DNA of 64,000 nucleotides from JAGTVG01 sp964543195 (lineage in GTDB: Bacteria > Bacteroidota > Bacteroidia > Cytophagales > Cyclobacteriaceae). Within the stretch, counting starts at the first letter, position 1. Every line of letters begins with the position of its first letter. Made by a program: the position numbers and the translations under genes. Positions 1 to 8,955 of this stretch are shown here, piece by piece. The notes beneath the pieces were generated by a model. That model saw nothing but the letters and a program-made list of their open reading frames with translations. It was not told where the DNA came from and did not search any database. The stretch is taken from positions 1 to 64,000 of the forward strand of contig CAZIXF010000018.1 of assembly GCA_964543195.1 (NCBI GenBank), in the 5' to 3' direction.

Positions 1-64
1 AATAAATATTTTAAATAGTAAAAACGGTTTATTTTGAGAATGGTTTATGAATAACCGGGGTTAA
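1..64 (+). repeat. 3' end of dispersed ~235-bp element, copy 1 (cut by window start)
   Basis: The first 64 bases match the last part of the element seen complete at 13978-14212, 33536-33769 and 53975-54208, with one difference near the end (ACCGGGG instead of ATCGGGG). The copy ends in the terminal GGGGTTAA, and the first candidate ATG of the sigma-factor gene lies only 5 bases further on, so this element end forms most of the visible leader of that gene. The left part of the copy is outside the window. Confidence 0.9.
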
Positions 65-69
65 TAATT

Positions 70-666
70 ATGTTCCGGCTCACCAGAAAAGGAAAACGAC
101 CCATGAGCGATGAAGAGCTGATCCTCCGATACAGGGAGTCGGATGATCCGGAAATAATCGCTGAATTATATGACCGCTATGTCCACCTGGTTTATGGTGT
201 CTGCCTTAAATACCTCAAAGACAGAGAACAAAGCAAGGACGCGGTGATGGAAATATTTGAAAAAATACTGACTGACCTGGATCGGCAGAAAATCAAAAAT
301 TTTCAGGGATGGTTATATGTTGTGGCGAGGAATTTCTGCCTGATGAAGCTGAGAAAATCAAAAAAACAGATATACATCGAATGGATAGACATGATTTCCC
401 AGGATAATTTTATGGAAAATCATATGGATATGCATCTAATTAATAAAGACAATGACGAAGGACTGATCCTGGGAAAATGTATGCAAGAATTGCCGGAAAG
501 TCAGCGAAAATGCATTGAATTGTTTTACTACAAGGAAAAATGTTATAAAGAAATTGCAGAAATAACGAATTACGATCTGAAAAAAGTGAAAAGCCATATT
601 CAAAATGGCAAAAGGAATCTGAAAATATGTATGGAAAATAACAATGCCGGAATCGACGCACCATAA
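70..666 (+). CDS. RNA polymerase sigma factor, sigma-70 family (ECF type)
   Basis: A 198-residue protein with the two-domain layout of extracytoplasmic-function sigma factors. Region 2 spans about residues 25-100 (AELYDRYVHLVYGVCLKYL, then FQGWLYVVARNFCLMKLRK, which would bind core polymerase and the -10 region). Region 4 spans about 136-190 (LPESQRKCIELFYYKEK, then a helix-turn-helix ending VKSHIQNGKRNLK). It should direct transcription of a small regulon under control of the membrane protein encoded next, with which it overlaps by 23 bases. The start is uncertain: ATG at 70 or an in-frame ATG at 103 that gives the more usual MSDEELI N-terminus. A dispersed repeat ends 5 bases before the first ATG, so the promoter must lie in or beyond that repeat. 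Confidence 0.9.
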   Translation: MFRLTRKGKRPMSDEELILRYRESDDPEIIAELYDRYVHLVYGVCLKYLKDREQSKDAVMEIFEKILTDLDRQKIKNFQGWLYVVARNFCLMKLRKSKKQIYIEWIDMISQDNFMENHMDMHLINKDNDEGLILGKCMQELPESQRKCIELFYYKEKCYKEIAEITNYDLKKVKSHIQNGKRNLKICMENNNAGIDAP

Positions 667-1804
667 TAATATCCCAAACAGGGACATGCTGTTAAAATAT
701 CTACGGGGAGAACTCTCCCCATCCGAACAGCACCGGATCGAAAAAATGATCCATGAAAATCCGATGGTCAGGGATGCCCTTGAGGGCCTTGAAGAATTGG
801 ATACTCAACGATTCCGTGAGGATCTGGATCAGCTGAGCTCAGATATAAAAAGTTACACCGCCGTAAAAACAAATCGAAAAATACCGCTTCTCAGGATTGC
901 AGCCGTTTTTATATTCATGGTAATTGCCGGTGGAATAATTTACCTGTCCATCAGCACCCTAAATACTGAAAATCAAAAGCAGGAATTATCGTTAAATCAG
1001 CCTGAGCGGCTCGATATAGCCGGTGAAAAGGATATGCCAGGATCCGATACGGCAAAAGAAATATCCCATCCTGCCGAACCTGTTACCGAAGAGGAAGAAA
1101 CCAGTGCGCCTGCCAGCGGAAGAAATACGGATATGAAGACGGATGATCAGATTGTAGAAAAAATAACCAGACAGGAAGATCAGTCGGGGGCCGGAGCAAA
1201 ACCATCACCGGAACCTGTTTCCAGCGTATCCACCTTACCGGGTGACGAAGAGCTGGTGGATATGATGGAAGATGAAACCTTCATTGAGGATATTGAAGGG
1301 GATGAACTATTTGATGAAGCGGTTGAAAGATCGGAATATGAACGGGACGCCCTCATCGAACCTGAAGCGGTACAGGAACCTGCTCAATTTAATGAAGAGA
1401 TCGGAATGAAAGCGATTCAGGGGAATATCTCCCAGGAGGATTATGAGAAAAAGAAAAAAAGATCGACTCAGCATCCCGTGGCCATAAGGCTTGATCCTCT
1501 AGAAACAACTCCACGACCGGTAACCGGATTCGACCGGTTGCATGATTACCTGCAGGACAGTCTTCAATATCCATCTGCTGCAAGGAAAAATGGAATTGAA
1601 GGTAATGTAATCCTGAGCTTTTCGATAGATGAAGACAGTATCCCGGAAAATATTACGATCAACAGATCATTAGGATATGGCTGCGATGAGGAAGCGATCC
1701 GGTTGATCCGGGAGGGTCCCAACTGGATCCCCTATCAAATGAATGGGAAAATTATGGAAAAGCAGGTAACCCTTTCTATAGAATTCATAATGGATGAAGA
1801 ATAA
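644..1804 (+). CDS. Anti-sigma-like membrane protein with C-terminal TonB domain
   Basis: A 386-residue protein. Residues 12-50 (MLLKYLRGELSPSEQHRIEK) resemble the cytoplasmic segment of Bacteroidota anti-sigma proteins; the zinc-binding HxxxCxxC signature is absent. One membrane helix lies at about 81-103. A long acidic, low-complexity periplasmic linker (about 105-290) leads to a TonB energy-transducer C-terminal domain at about 295-385 (LQYPSAARKNGIEGNVILSF and a closing beta strand). Overlap with the upstream sigma gene implies translational coupling and a partner role. I infer that the periplasmic TonB domain senses or contacts an envelope partner while the N-terminus holds the sigma factor. 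The TonB domain is clear; the anti-sigma role rests on the short N-terminal similarity and the gene order. Confidence 0.8.
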   Translation: MPESTHHNNIPNRDMLLKYLRGELSPSEQHRIEKMIHENPMVRDALEGLEELDTQRFREDLDQLSSDIKSYTAVKTNRKIPLLRIAAVFIFMVIAGGIIYLSISTLNTENQKQELSLNQPERLDIAGEKDMPGSDTAKEISHPAEPVTEEEETSAPASGRNTDMKTDDQIVEKITRQEDQSGAGAKPSPEPVSSVSTLPGDEELVDMMEDETFIEDIEGDELFDEAVERSEYERDALIEPEAVQEPAQFNEEIGMKAIQGNISQEDYEKKKKRSTQHPVAIRLDPLETTPRPVTGFDRLHDYLQDSLQYPSAARKNGIEGNVILSFSIDEDSIPENITINRSLGYGCDEEAIRLIREGPNWIPYQMNGKIMEKQVTLSIEFIMDEE

Positions 1805-1809
1805 AAAAA

Positions 1810-3081
1810 TCAATTACTTGCCTGCAATATATCCCTGAGCCTGAATTTTTTCCTTATAACCTCCTCTTCCCGCTTTACATACATAATGATCCTTTTCCCC
1901 GCCCTGTAATTGAACAATTTATACATATCATTCAAAGTGAAATCCTCTGCTCCTATACCCTGAAGATAGATAATCTGGTCATTGATTCTCAGATCTGCTT
2001 CATCAGCCGGTGATCCATCCCTTACATTTGATATAATAAATTTATTCAGGTCATCCCCTCTTGCCGTGACAGTCAGTCCGCTCATATTATATCCAAAATC
2101 CTGTTTATATTTTGAGTTTTTCCTGAAATAGATCTTTTCATTAAAATAATCGAATATCACCGTAAATCTCGACAAGAGCTCCCCACCTATTGTACCATTC
2201 CTGTATATGAGGCCTATGGAGTCTGGATAAGACTCCGGATCAGGAAAGGATGCCACCACATCTTCAAATTCAAAGTCATTAAAATCAATTCTATCAATAA
2301 GGGAGATTTTCCCGGAAATCGGACCTCCCAGGCCACGGCCAATATTGGTATCAATGAATAAATCGGGGATTGTGATGTTTTCATCTGAGTTTGCATTGAG
2401 CATGAGGGCATGACTTGCCCCCGTATCGACCATAAGTTTCCCTTTTAACCTTGAAGTATCATTTATTTGAATATTGGCATACAAATAAGGTTTGGTATCC
2501 TCCACTGTCAATGGCATTTCAGTGTATCGCCTGCCGGGTTTGAAATGTTCCGGTTCATACAGGGTAAGAATTTTACGGCTATAATTTATTTCAACCACAA
2601 ACCTGTTAAAAATATCATGGCCTATTAGCCCATGGACATCTGCCCCAAGATAGTTTTTTAAATGAAGATAATCTTCTTCAAGTACCAATATGGCCTGGTC
2701 TTTACCGATTACCCCTTCCATATGCAGTTCAACCTCATTCACCACATAAGCTTCCAGTACCATATAATCACCCGGACCGCTAACGGTTATCTTTCTTGAA
2801 TAGGGTAACTGAAGGATATCCGTGATCACCTTGTCTGTTAAAATGGATGATCTCACTCCACTATCGACTACAAATTTTAAAGGGATAATACCGTTTAATT
2901 TCACAGGTACAACAATCAGGTTGTTATAGATCTCAAAGGGAATTCTTACCTGATCCCTGTCGTTAATGAGTTTATACCCCAAAAACTGTGTATTTCCTGT
3001 ATAGGGTGTCGATAATAGAATGATTAATGCTGCAAGAAAAGAAGAAATTGAACTATTGATACGCATCGATTCCTGGTTCAC
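1810..3081 (-). CDS. Retropepsin-like aspartyl protease with C-terminal PDZ domain
   Basis: A 423-residue exported protein. A hydrophobic signal segment lies at about residues 10-30. Two aspartic-protease half-sites follow, VVDSGVRSSILT near residue 70 and MVDTGASHALML near 215, each carrying the catalytic D-[ST]-G, so both lobes sit in one chain. A PDZ domain occupies about 330-423 (ISNVRDGSPADEADLRINDQ), probably binding peptide C-termini or positioning substrates. Expected to act in the periplasm or on the cell surface. It converges with the upstream TonB-domain gene with only 5 bases between the stops. ATG at 3066 (MRINSSISSFL) is an equally good start. Confidence 0.85.
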   Translation of the reverse strand: MNQESMRINSSISSFLAALIILLSTPYTGNTQFLGYKLINDRDQVRIPFEIYNNLIVVPVKLNGIIPLKFVVDSGVRSSILTDKVITDILQLPYSRKITVSGPGDYMVLEAYVVNEVELHMEGVIGKDQAILVLEEDYLHLKNYLGADVHGLIGHDIFNRFVVEINYSRKILTLYEPEHFKPGRRYTEMPLTVEDTKPYLYANIQINDTSRLKGKLMVDTGASHALMLNANSDENITIPDLFIDTNIGRGLGGPISGKISLIDRIDFNDFEFEDVVASFPDPESYPDSIGLIYRNGTIGGELLSRFTVIFDYFNEKIYFRKNSKYKQDFGYNMSGLTVTARGDDLNKFIISNVRDGSPADEADLRINDQIIYLQGIGAEDFTLNDMYKLFNYRAGKRIIMYVKREEEVIRKKFRLRDILQASN

Positions 3082-3283
3082 CTGGTTCGGCTATATTCTT
3101 TATATCATATACGAATTAATAAATAAAAGTTTACCATTGAGAACTGAAATAAGTATTTCCCGCGGGGGTAACCTTATATTTATTAGGTTAAATTAATCCA
3201 ATATGTTTGAATATTCTAACCCGGATTAAAGTATTGTTTAAAATGATTTTAAATTACTCGCTTATAAGGTATTAAAACGCCAT

Positions 3284-3303
3284 TTCATGATAAAAATCAT
3301 GAA
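3284..3303. promoter_or_regulatory. Perfect 8-bp inverted repeat upstream of the SNF2 gene
   Basis: TTCATGAT-AAAA-ATCATGAA is a perfect 8-bp dyad 47 bases before the helicase start. A -7-like TATATTGT lies at 3324-3331, so the dyad would overlap or abut the -33 region of such a promoter. This is the geometry of an operator, but the sequence is AT-rich and no regulator is known here. Confidence 0.3.
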
Positions 3304-3349
3304 TTAATTCCCTGATATTCCTTTATATTGTAAGTCGGTATTTTTTAAA

Positions 3350-6295
3350 ATGAAAGTTTCAACTACTAAACCGTTCAAGATCATCTACTCGATGTACCAG
3401 CACGAATACCTGGGATATCTTATCGAGTCTTTCGTGGTACAACAGGACGACAATGGCAAACTCACACTTCAAAATCAGAATATCTCATCGGCTAATGCAG
3501 ATGAATTTGCGGATGGGCTGGATGAAAATGATTATAAAATAATTAAGTTTATAGATACCATCCAGCAAAATGCTATTCTGAGGAAATTCAACAACACCAG
3601 ACTTAAACCTGCCGATTTTTTTGTCAAGATATATAAATCCGAGAATCCGGACGAAGCACTTCAAAACAGGATCAATGAATATATAGAAACCCAGAAGGCC
3701 GCCATATTTGAATTACTTGAAGGAAAGTGGCTCTTTGAAATGGGTTCAGACGGTGAGCCGACGTGGAAGCGGATCCATGTACAGGAAGAGCGGGCTTCCA
3801 TCTTATTTCATTTCATGAGAAATGAAGAGAATACACACTATTTCCCCACAATAAAACATAAAGGGGAAAAATTGGAATTTCAATATCGTGGAGCTTACCT
3901 TCCATGTAAAAAACAAGCCTGGCTGATATTGTATGACAAATTATACGGGTTTGATCAGGAGATAGACGGTAATAAACTTCAGCCTTTTCTGAATAAAAAA
4001 TTCATCGCTATCCCCAAAAAAATTGAACGAACCTATTATGAAAAATTCGTAGCGCCATTGATAGGCTCTTTTAATGTAAATGCAAAAGGATTCGGCATTA
4101 TCGAAAAAAAAGAGGAGCCAGTGCCTGTGTTCCGGTTTTATCATCTCACTTCAACGGAGGAGCTTGTCCCCTCTAATTACGGGGCCTACGATAACGTGGA
4201 GGAAGATGAAATTGAAAATATATCCTTTGAGTTATATTTTAAATATGGAGAATTCGAATTCCGTTCAGACAGGACGCAGAAGGTAAGCGTAACCATAGAT
4301 CGTAAAAATGATCATTACACTTTTTACAAAATCCCCCGCAATCTGACAAAGGAGAGTAAATTTATCAAACTCATTAAGAATTTAGGCCTGGATTTATCAA
4401 ATGGACAAACCTTACAACCTAAATTAAAAGCCTTTTCCTGGATCAATCAGAACAAATCGACACTTGAAGATATAGGATTTATTATCCAGCAGGAAAAAGA
4501 AGAACAGAAAAAATATTTTCTTGGTGAATCATCCATTTCTATAGAGATCAAAGAAAGTATTGACTGGTTTGACATATATGCCAAGATTAAGTTCGGAGAT
4601 TATGAAATACCTTTCAATGAATTAAGGAGGATCGTAATATTGAAGGGAAATGAAATAACACTTCCCAATGGGGAAGTAGCTGTAATTCCGGAAAGGTGGC
4701 TTAATGAATATTCAGAGTTGTTTTCCTTCGTGGAGGATGGTAAATCCGCCAATGGATCCCCTGCACCCATGAAATTAAAAAAACACCATCTTGCACTGGT
4801 GAAGGATCTGGAATCGGGTGAATTGGCCAAGGTATCCATGAACAGGAAACTTGAAAAACTTCAGGATTTCAAATCCATTGATAGCATGGTGATCCCGGAT
4901 AATTTCAAGGGGACACTAAGACCTTATCAGCATTCAGGTTATAACTGGCTTCAGTTTCTGAATAAATACCGCTTCGGGGGATGTCTGGCTGATGATATGG
5001 GTCTGGGGAAAACGGTTCAAACCCTTGCTCTGATGCAAGCCCAGAAAGAAAGGGGTGCTCATAGTACCAGCTTGCTCATCATGCCGACCTCATTGATTTA
5101 CAACTGGGAACTTGAAGCAAGCAAATTCACTCCGGATCTTAAAATTCTGGTTTATGCAGGGACAAACAGGGAAAAAAATGTGGAACAATTCAAGGATTAT
5201 GACCTGGTGCTCACCAGTTATGGTATCGCGCGGCTGGACATAAGCCTGTTGACCAAATATTATTTCAATTATGTAATCCTTGATGAATCGCAGGCCATTA
5301 AAAACCCCAATTCCAACATTTCAAAGGCCGTCAGAAAATTGAAATCCAAATTCAGGCTGATCCTGACCGGTACCCCCCTGGAAAACAGCACCATGGATCT
5401 CTGGTCCCAGATGACCTTTTTGAATCCTGGGCTTCTTGGCAACCAATCCTTTTTTAAAAGGGAATTCCTCACTCCCATAGAAAAGAAAAAGGATGAAGAG
5501 AAAACCCGGAAACTCAATACCATTATCCGGCCATTCATACTGAGAAGGCATAAATCACAGGTAGCCCGGGAATTGCCCGAAAAAGTGGAAAGCATCAAAT
5601 ATTCAGCCATGACTTCCCATCAGGAAGAAAAATATGAAGAGGCAAAATCGTTTTACAGAAACAAGATCCTCGATGAAATAGAAAAAAGGGGACTTAAAAA
5701 ATCACATTTTATCCTTTTACAGGGATTGACCAAACTACGCCAGATCGCTAATCACCCCAGGATGGTAGAGGGTAATTACAAACATGATTCCGGAAAACTC
5801 GAGGATGTAACCCAAATGATTCATAATGCCCTGAGTGAACATCATAAAATATTGATATTCAGCCAGTTTGTGAAACATCTTAACATTTTAAGTGAATATC
5901 TTGATAAAAACAAAATCAAATATGCCTATCTCGACGGTTCCACCAAGGACCGGGAATCACAGGTCCGGAATTTTCAGGAAAATGATGAGATCAGCATATT
6001 TATGATATCCCTTAAGGCCGGCGGGTTGGGTTTGAATCTTACCAAGGCTGATTATGTGTTTCTGCTTGATCCCTGGTGGAACCCGGCTGTGGAACAACAG
6101 GCCATAGACAGGGCACACCGGATAGGACAGGAAAACAAAGTCTTCACCTATAAATTCATCAGTAAAAATACAGTGGAGGAAAAGATCATCGCCTTACAAA
6201 AAAGAAAGGTCAAACTGGCTTCGGACCTGATCACTACTGAAGAAAGTTTCTTCAAGGAATTGACACGTGACGATATAAAATCTTTACTTGAATAA
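3350..6295 (+). CDS. SNF2-family DEAD/DEAH-type helicase
   Basis: A 981-residue Swi2/Snf2-type ATPase that would translocate on double-stranded DNA and remodel protein-DNA complexes, as RapA does with stalled polymerase. The ATPase core starts after about residue 520: RPYQHSGYNWLQFL (Q-like motif), Walker A DDMGLGKT near 550, motif II DESQ near 644, motif III LTGTPLENS, and motifs V-VI AGGLGLNL and DRAHRIGQ near 905-925. Residues 1-500 form a large N-terminal region without a fold I recognise; bacterial SNF2 proteins often carry a SWIM-type zinc finger there, but I see no CxC(n)CxH cluster. It is a single transcription unit with its own spacer and a dyad upstream. Confidence 0.93.
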   Translation: MKVSTTKPFKIIYSMYQHEYLGYLIESFVVQQDDNGKLTLQNQNISSANADEFADGLDENDYKIIKFIDTIQQNAILRKFNNTRLKPADFFVKIYKSENPDEALQNRINEYIETQKAAIFELLEGKWLFEMGSDGEPTWKRIHVQEERASILFHFMRNEENTHYFPTIKHKGEKLEFQYRGAYLPCKKQAWLILYDKLYGFDQEIDGNKLQPFLNKKFIAIPKKIERTYYEKFVAPLIGSFNVNAKGFGIIEKKEEPVPVFRFYHLTSTEELVPSNYGAYDNVEEDEIENISFELYFKYGEFEFRSDRTQKVSVTIDRKNDHYTFYKIPRNLTKESKFIKLIKNLGLDLSNGQTLQPKLKAFSWINQNKSTLEDIGFIIQQEKEEQKKYFLGESSISIEIKESIDWFDIYAKIKFGDYEIPFNELRRIVILKGNEITLPNGEVAVIPERWLNEYSELFSFVEDGKSANGSPAPMKLKKHHLALVKDLESGELAKVSMNRKLEKLQDFKSIDSMVIPDNFKGTLRPYQHSGYNWLQFLNKYRFGGCLADDMGLGKTVQTLALMQAQKERGAHSTSLLIMPTSLIYNWELEASKFTPDLKILVYAGTNREKNVEQFKDYDLVLTSYGIARLDISLLTKYYFNYVILDESQAIKNPNSNISKAVRKLKSKFRLILTGTPLENSTMDLWSQMTFLNPGLLGNQSFFKREFLTPIEKKKDEEKTRKLNTIIRPFILRRHKSQVARELPEKVESIKYSAMTSHQEEKYEEAKSFYRNKILDEIEKRGLKKSHFILLQGLTKLRQIANHPRMVEGNYKHDSGKLEDVTQMIHNALSEHHKILIFSQFVKHLNILSEYLDKNKIKYAYLDGSTKDRESQVRNFQENDEISIFMISLKAGGLGLNLTKADYVFLLDPWWNPAVEQQAIDRAHRIGQENKVFTYKFISKNTVEEKIIALQKRKVKLASDLITTEESFFKELTRDDIKSLLE

Positions 6296-6310
6296 AAGAT
6301 TTTATGGGAT

Positions 6311-7231
6311 TTACCGGATCAAATGACCAAACCTCTGATTGAAACCTGCTATCCCCTGAATACCTCCGGTATGTATTGCTATAATTCTGGATCCTTCACT
6401 GAAATATCCCTTTCTGATAAGATCGAATACACCGAACATGATTTTACCCGTATATATGGGATCAAGCTGGATCTTATGTCTATGTTTGAAATCATTAATG
6501 AAATCGATAAGTTCGTCAGTAAACCGCGCAAAACCTCCGAAATGATAACCGGTTTCAAGATACCAGTTCAGGTATATTTTTCCATTATAATCACGCACGA
6601 GATGCTGAATTTCATTTTTAAGGTATTCACCACCTTTGAGCACCGGAATACCGATCATATTTTTCCGGCCATCCAGGCCGGCTATCAATCCTGACAACGT
6701 ACCACCCGTACCACAGGCGCAGGTTATATAATCAAAGTCAACGTCAATTTCATCGATGATCTCTGTACATCCCCTGACTGCTTCGGTATTGGTCCCTCCT
6801 TCCGGCAGAAGATAAAAACGACCGAATCTGTCCTGAAGTCCCCCGATAAACGCTTCGTCATATTTTGATCGATATTGCGTCCGGGATATAAAATGAAGCT
6901 CCATTTTTTTATTTTCTGCAAATCTGAGCGTGGGATTCAAGGGTTCCGGGCGTTCCCCGCGAACAATTCCGATGGTCTTTAAACCATAGGCCTCACCAGC
7001 TGCGGCCACCGCATATAAATGATTGGAATAAGCGCCGCCAAAGGTTAGAATGGTATCATATCTTTTCTTTTTGACCTCAATGAGGTTATATTTCAATTTC
7101 CGGAACTTGTTCCCGGACATTTCAGGATGAAGGAGGTCATCCCGTTTGATAAACAGTGAAATTTTCTTTTCACGTAACCATTTATCCTCAACAGGTTGTA
7201 TCGGAGAAGGGGTGATATGGCTGAAATCCAT
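6311..7231 (-). CDS. PLP-dependent ACC deaminase / D-cysteine desulfhydrase family protein
   Basis: A 306-residue fold-type II pyridoxal-phosphate enzyme. The cofactor lysine is K42 in SGNKFRKLKYNL; GGAYSNHLYAVAAAG is the substrate/phosphate-side loop, and CGTGGTLSGLIAG is the glycine-rich phosphate-binding loop. Family members remove ammonia from 1-aminocyclopropane-1-carboxylate or break D-cysteine down to pyruvate, H2S and ammonia. Length and motifs match the family, but the substrate cannot be decided here; D-cysteine desulfhydrase activity is the commoner outcome in bacteria outside the rhizosphere. It converges with the helicase gene (15-base gap) and diverges from the PAS gene. Confidence 0.88.
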   Translation of the reverse strand: MDFSHITPSPIQPVEDKWLREKKISLFIKRDDLLHPEMSGNKFRKLKYNLIEVKKKRYDTILTFGGAYSNHLYAVAAAGEAYGLKTIGIVRGERPEPLNPTLRFAENKKMELHFISRTQYRSKYDEAFIGGLQDRFGRFYLLPEGGTNTEAVRGCTEIIDEIDVDFDYITCACGTGGTLSGLIAGLDGRKNMIGIPVLKGGEYLKNEIQHLVRDYNGKIYLNWYLETGYHFGGFARFTDELIDFINDFKHRHKIQLDPIYTGKIMFGVFDLIRKGYFSEGSRIIAIHTGGIQGIAGFNQRFGHLIR

Positions 7232-7307
7232 CGGTTGTATGAAAATAATAAAATTTTGAAAATGGAAAAATGAAGATTAATTTTAATTAGCACCTTTGTC
7301 AAATCAA

Positions 7308-7817
7308 ATGGGAAATTCTCTTTTACGGGATATACAATATTCCAACATAATATTCGATAGCGCCCCGATTGGAATGGCCATAGGAACTTTTGACGGTGTT
7401 CTTCTGAAGGTCAATCAAGCTTTTTGCGATACCATAGGATATGAGGAAAAGGAGATACTTGGCAAGAAATTCAGCATTTTTACCCATCCGGATGATCTCA
7501 CAGTTAATCTTGCACAAAATAAGCGGATAGTATCCGGAGAAATAAAAAAGCACCGTCTGGTTAAAAGATATATCCATAAAAACGGAAAAGTCATTCATGG
7601 CATCATGACCGTTACCGGGCTGGTAAACAATAAGGGGGTGCCCAGTTATCTCCTGGCACAAAGAGTGGGCATTACGGACAGAAAAGAAATTATGAAAATC
7701 ATGGAATCCAAACGAGGCAAGGATACACAGGTTGATCTTGAAATACCCAATAATGTTCATTTACTGATTGAAGAAGAAGGCGGAATCCTCATTCCTTCAC
7801 CACGTTTAATTGATTAA
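7308..7817 (+). CDS. Stand-alone PAS/PAC domain protein
   Basis: A protein of about 169 residues consisting of one PAS domain with its PAC extension: IIFDSAPIGMAIGTFDGVLLK at the PAS start, VNQAFCDTIGYEEKEILGK, then GVPSYLLAQRVGITDRKE. Such domains bind haem, flavin or small ligands, or dimerise, and normally sit ahead of kinase or cyclase modules. Here no output domain follows: the last 40 residues end IPSPRLID and the frame closes before a convergent gene. The frame could begin at a TTG at 7296, but CACCTTTG at 7291-7298 resembles a -7 element of this phylum, so I prefer ATG 7308. It may be a single-domain sensor acting on a kinase elsewhere, or the remnant of a larger one. Confidence 0.75.
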   Translation: MGNSLLRDIQYSNIIFDSAPIGMAIGTFDGVLLKVNQAFCDTIGYEEKEILGKKFSIFTHPDDLTVNLAQNKRIVSGEIKKHRLVKRYIHKNGKVIHGIMTVTGLVNNKGVPSYLLAQRVGITDRKEIMKIMESKRGKDTQVDLEIPNNVHLLIEEEGGILIPSPRLID

Positions 7818-7851
7818 TTAAGATTTAATAAACCTCCAATAATTTGGAAAA

Positions 7852-8955
7852 TCATCCGGGTTGCTCGAAGATCTCCAGGCCGGGGTAAAAGGCTGCCCAT
7901 GCAAACCAGAATCCGATAAAAGAAACAGGACGTGATAATCGCTGGCCTTTCCTTGGTCCGCTGACTGCTTCACCAAATACATTCCATTGATTTCCTTCCT
8001 GATCTGTCAATATAACGGAAGTACCGTCAGATACAGGCGTAAATTTCAATCGCGTTTCATCATTGATTTTTTGGTAATAGGCTGTCATGAAATTCCTTTC
8101 TGCCGATCCAACTATTACCACCGCACCGGTGCTGAACTCATCACTGATTATGCCCACCTCATTTTCCGGTAGATCATCAAACCGGTAGATCTTTACTTTA
8201 TCCCCGACAATAACACCTAAAACCCGCTCTTTTTCAGGCAACCTTGAATCTCTATTGGAAACCGGAAACAGGAGATAATTATTATTGGTTTTATAATCAC
8301 CATAAGGATACACCCCATAATTACGACTGAATCCTGTGTTTCGTGAAAGCACCCTGGTATTGGGAAACATGGTCTTCCAATTTCCCCAGGTTGTCTCGAT
8401 CACCTGATAAGTAGCAGCCTCTTCTCCGATTAACTCACCATTAACACAATCCAGCAGCATTTGCGACCAGTTGGAATCTGTTAACCTGTCATAGGGTATC
8501 AAATTCGTATTGTATAACAAACCACTGACACCAAATGTGGTAGTTTCATTGTTGATCACCCTGTTCCAGCCAATAGCAGTTCCTGTAAGAGGACAATAGG
8601 TGACAGCAATTTTGGTAGTATCTACCTCATCATTTGCGATCTCATGCCAGTCCAGAATCTGATGGGGATATGCCCGGATATCAGATCCTGACTTGTAACC
8701 GACCACCAGTTCCCGATCAGATAAAAAATCTGCAGAAGCGGCCGGGATCATTTCAGGATTTTCCAGGGCAGGTATTCCATCTTTACCAGGGCCTCCATCA
8801 AATATCTGATCTTCAGGAATGAGCCATGAATTTCCTGATACCGGAGAGCTCCCCGGTGAATTTCTGAAAGGGGGTGGCTCCTGTGCATCATCACAACCCC
8901 AGAATGTTAACAATAAGACTACTGCAAGAATCACTTTTCCTGTTTTCAACATCAT
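7852..8955 (-). CDS. DUF3179 domain lipoprotein
   Basis: A 367-residue protein with a lipoprotein signal ending TFWGC (lipidated Cys21), so it is anchored in an envelope membrane. The rest is a DUF3179 domain, recognisable by VTYCPLTGTAIGW and the later SGLLYNTNLIPYDR and NWSQMLLDCV segments; the family has no assigned function. It starts directly at the end of the upstream outer-membrane gene with no spacing, so the two are co-transcribed and probably translationally coupled. A conserved cysteine in the CPLTG motif hints at metal or redox chemistry, but that is inference. Confidence 0.85.
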   Translation of the reverse strand: MMLKTGKVILAVVLLLTFWGCDDAQEPPPFRNSPGSSPVSGNSWLIPEDQIFDGGPGKDGIPALENPEMIPAASADFLSDRELVVGYKSGSDIRAYPHQILDWHEIANDEVDTTKIAVTYCPLTGTAIGWNRVINNETTTFGVSGLLYNTNLIPYDRLTDSNWSQMLLDCVNGELIGEEAATYQVIETTWGNWKTMFPNTRVLSRNTGFSRNYGVYPYGDYKTNNNYLLFPVSNRDSRLPEKERVLGVIVGDKVKIYRFDDLPENEVGIISDEFSTGAVVIVGSAERNFMTAYYQKINDETRLKFTPVSDGTSVILTDQEGNQWNVFGEAVSGPRKGQRLSRPVSFIGFWFAWAAFYPGLEIFEQPG

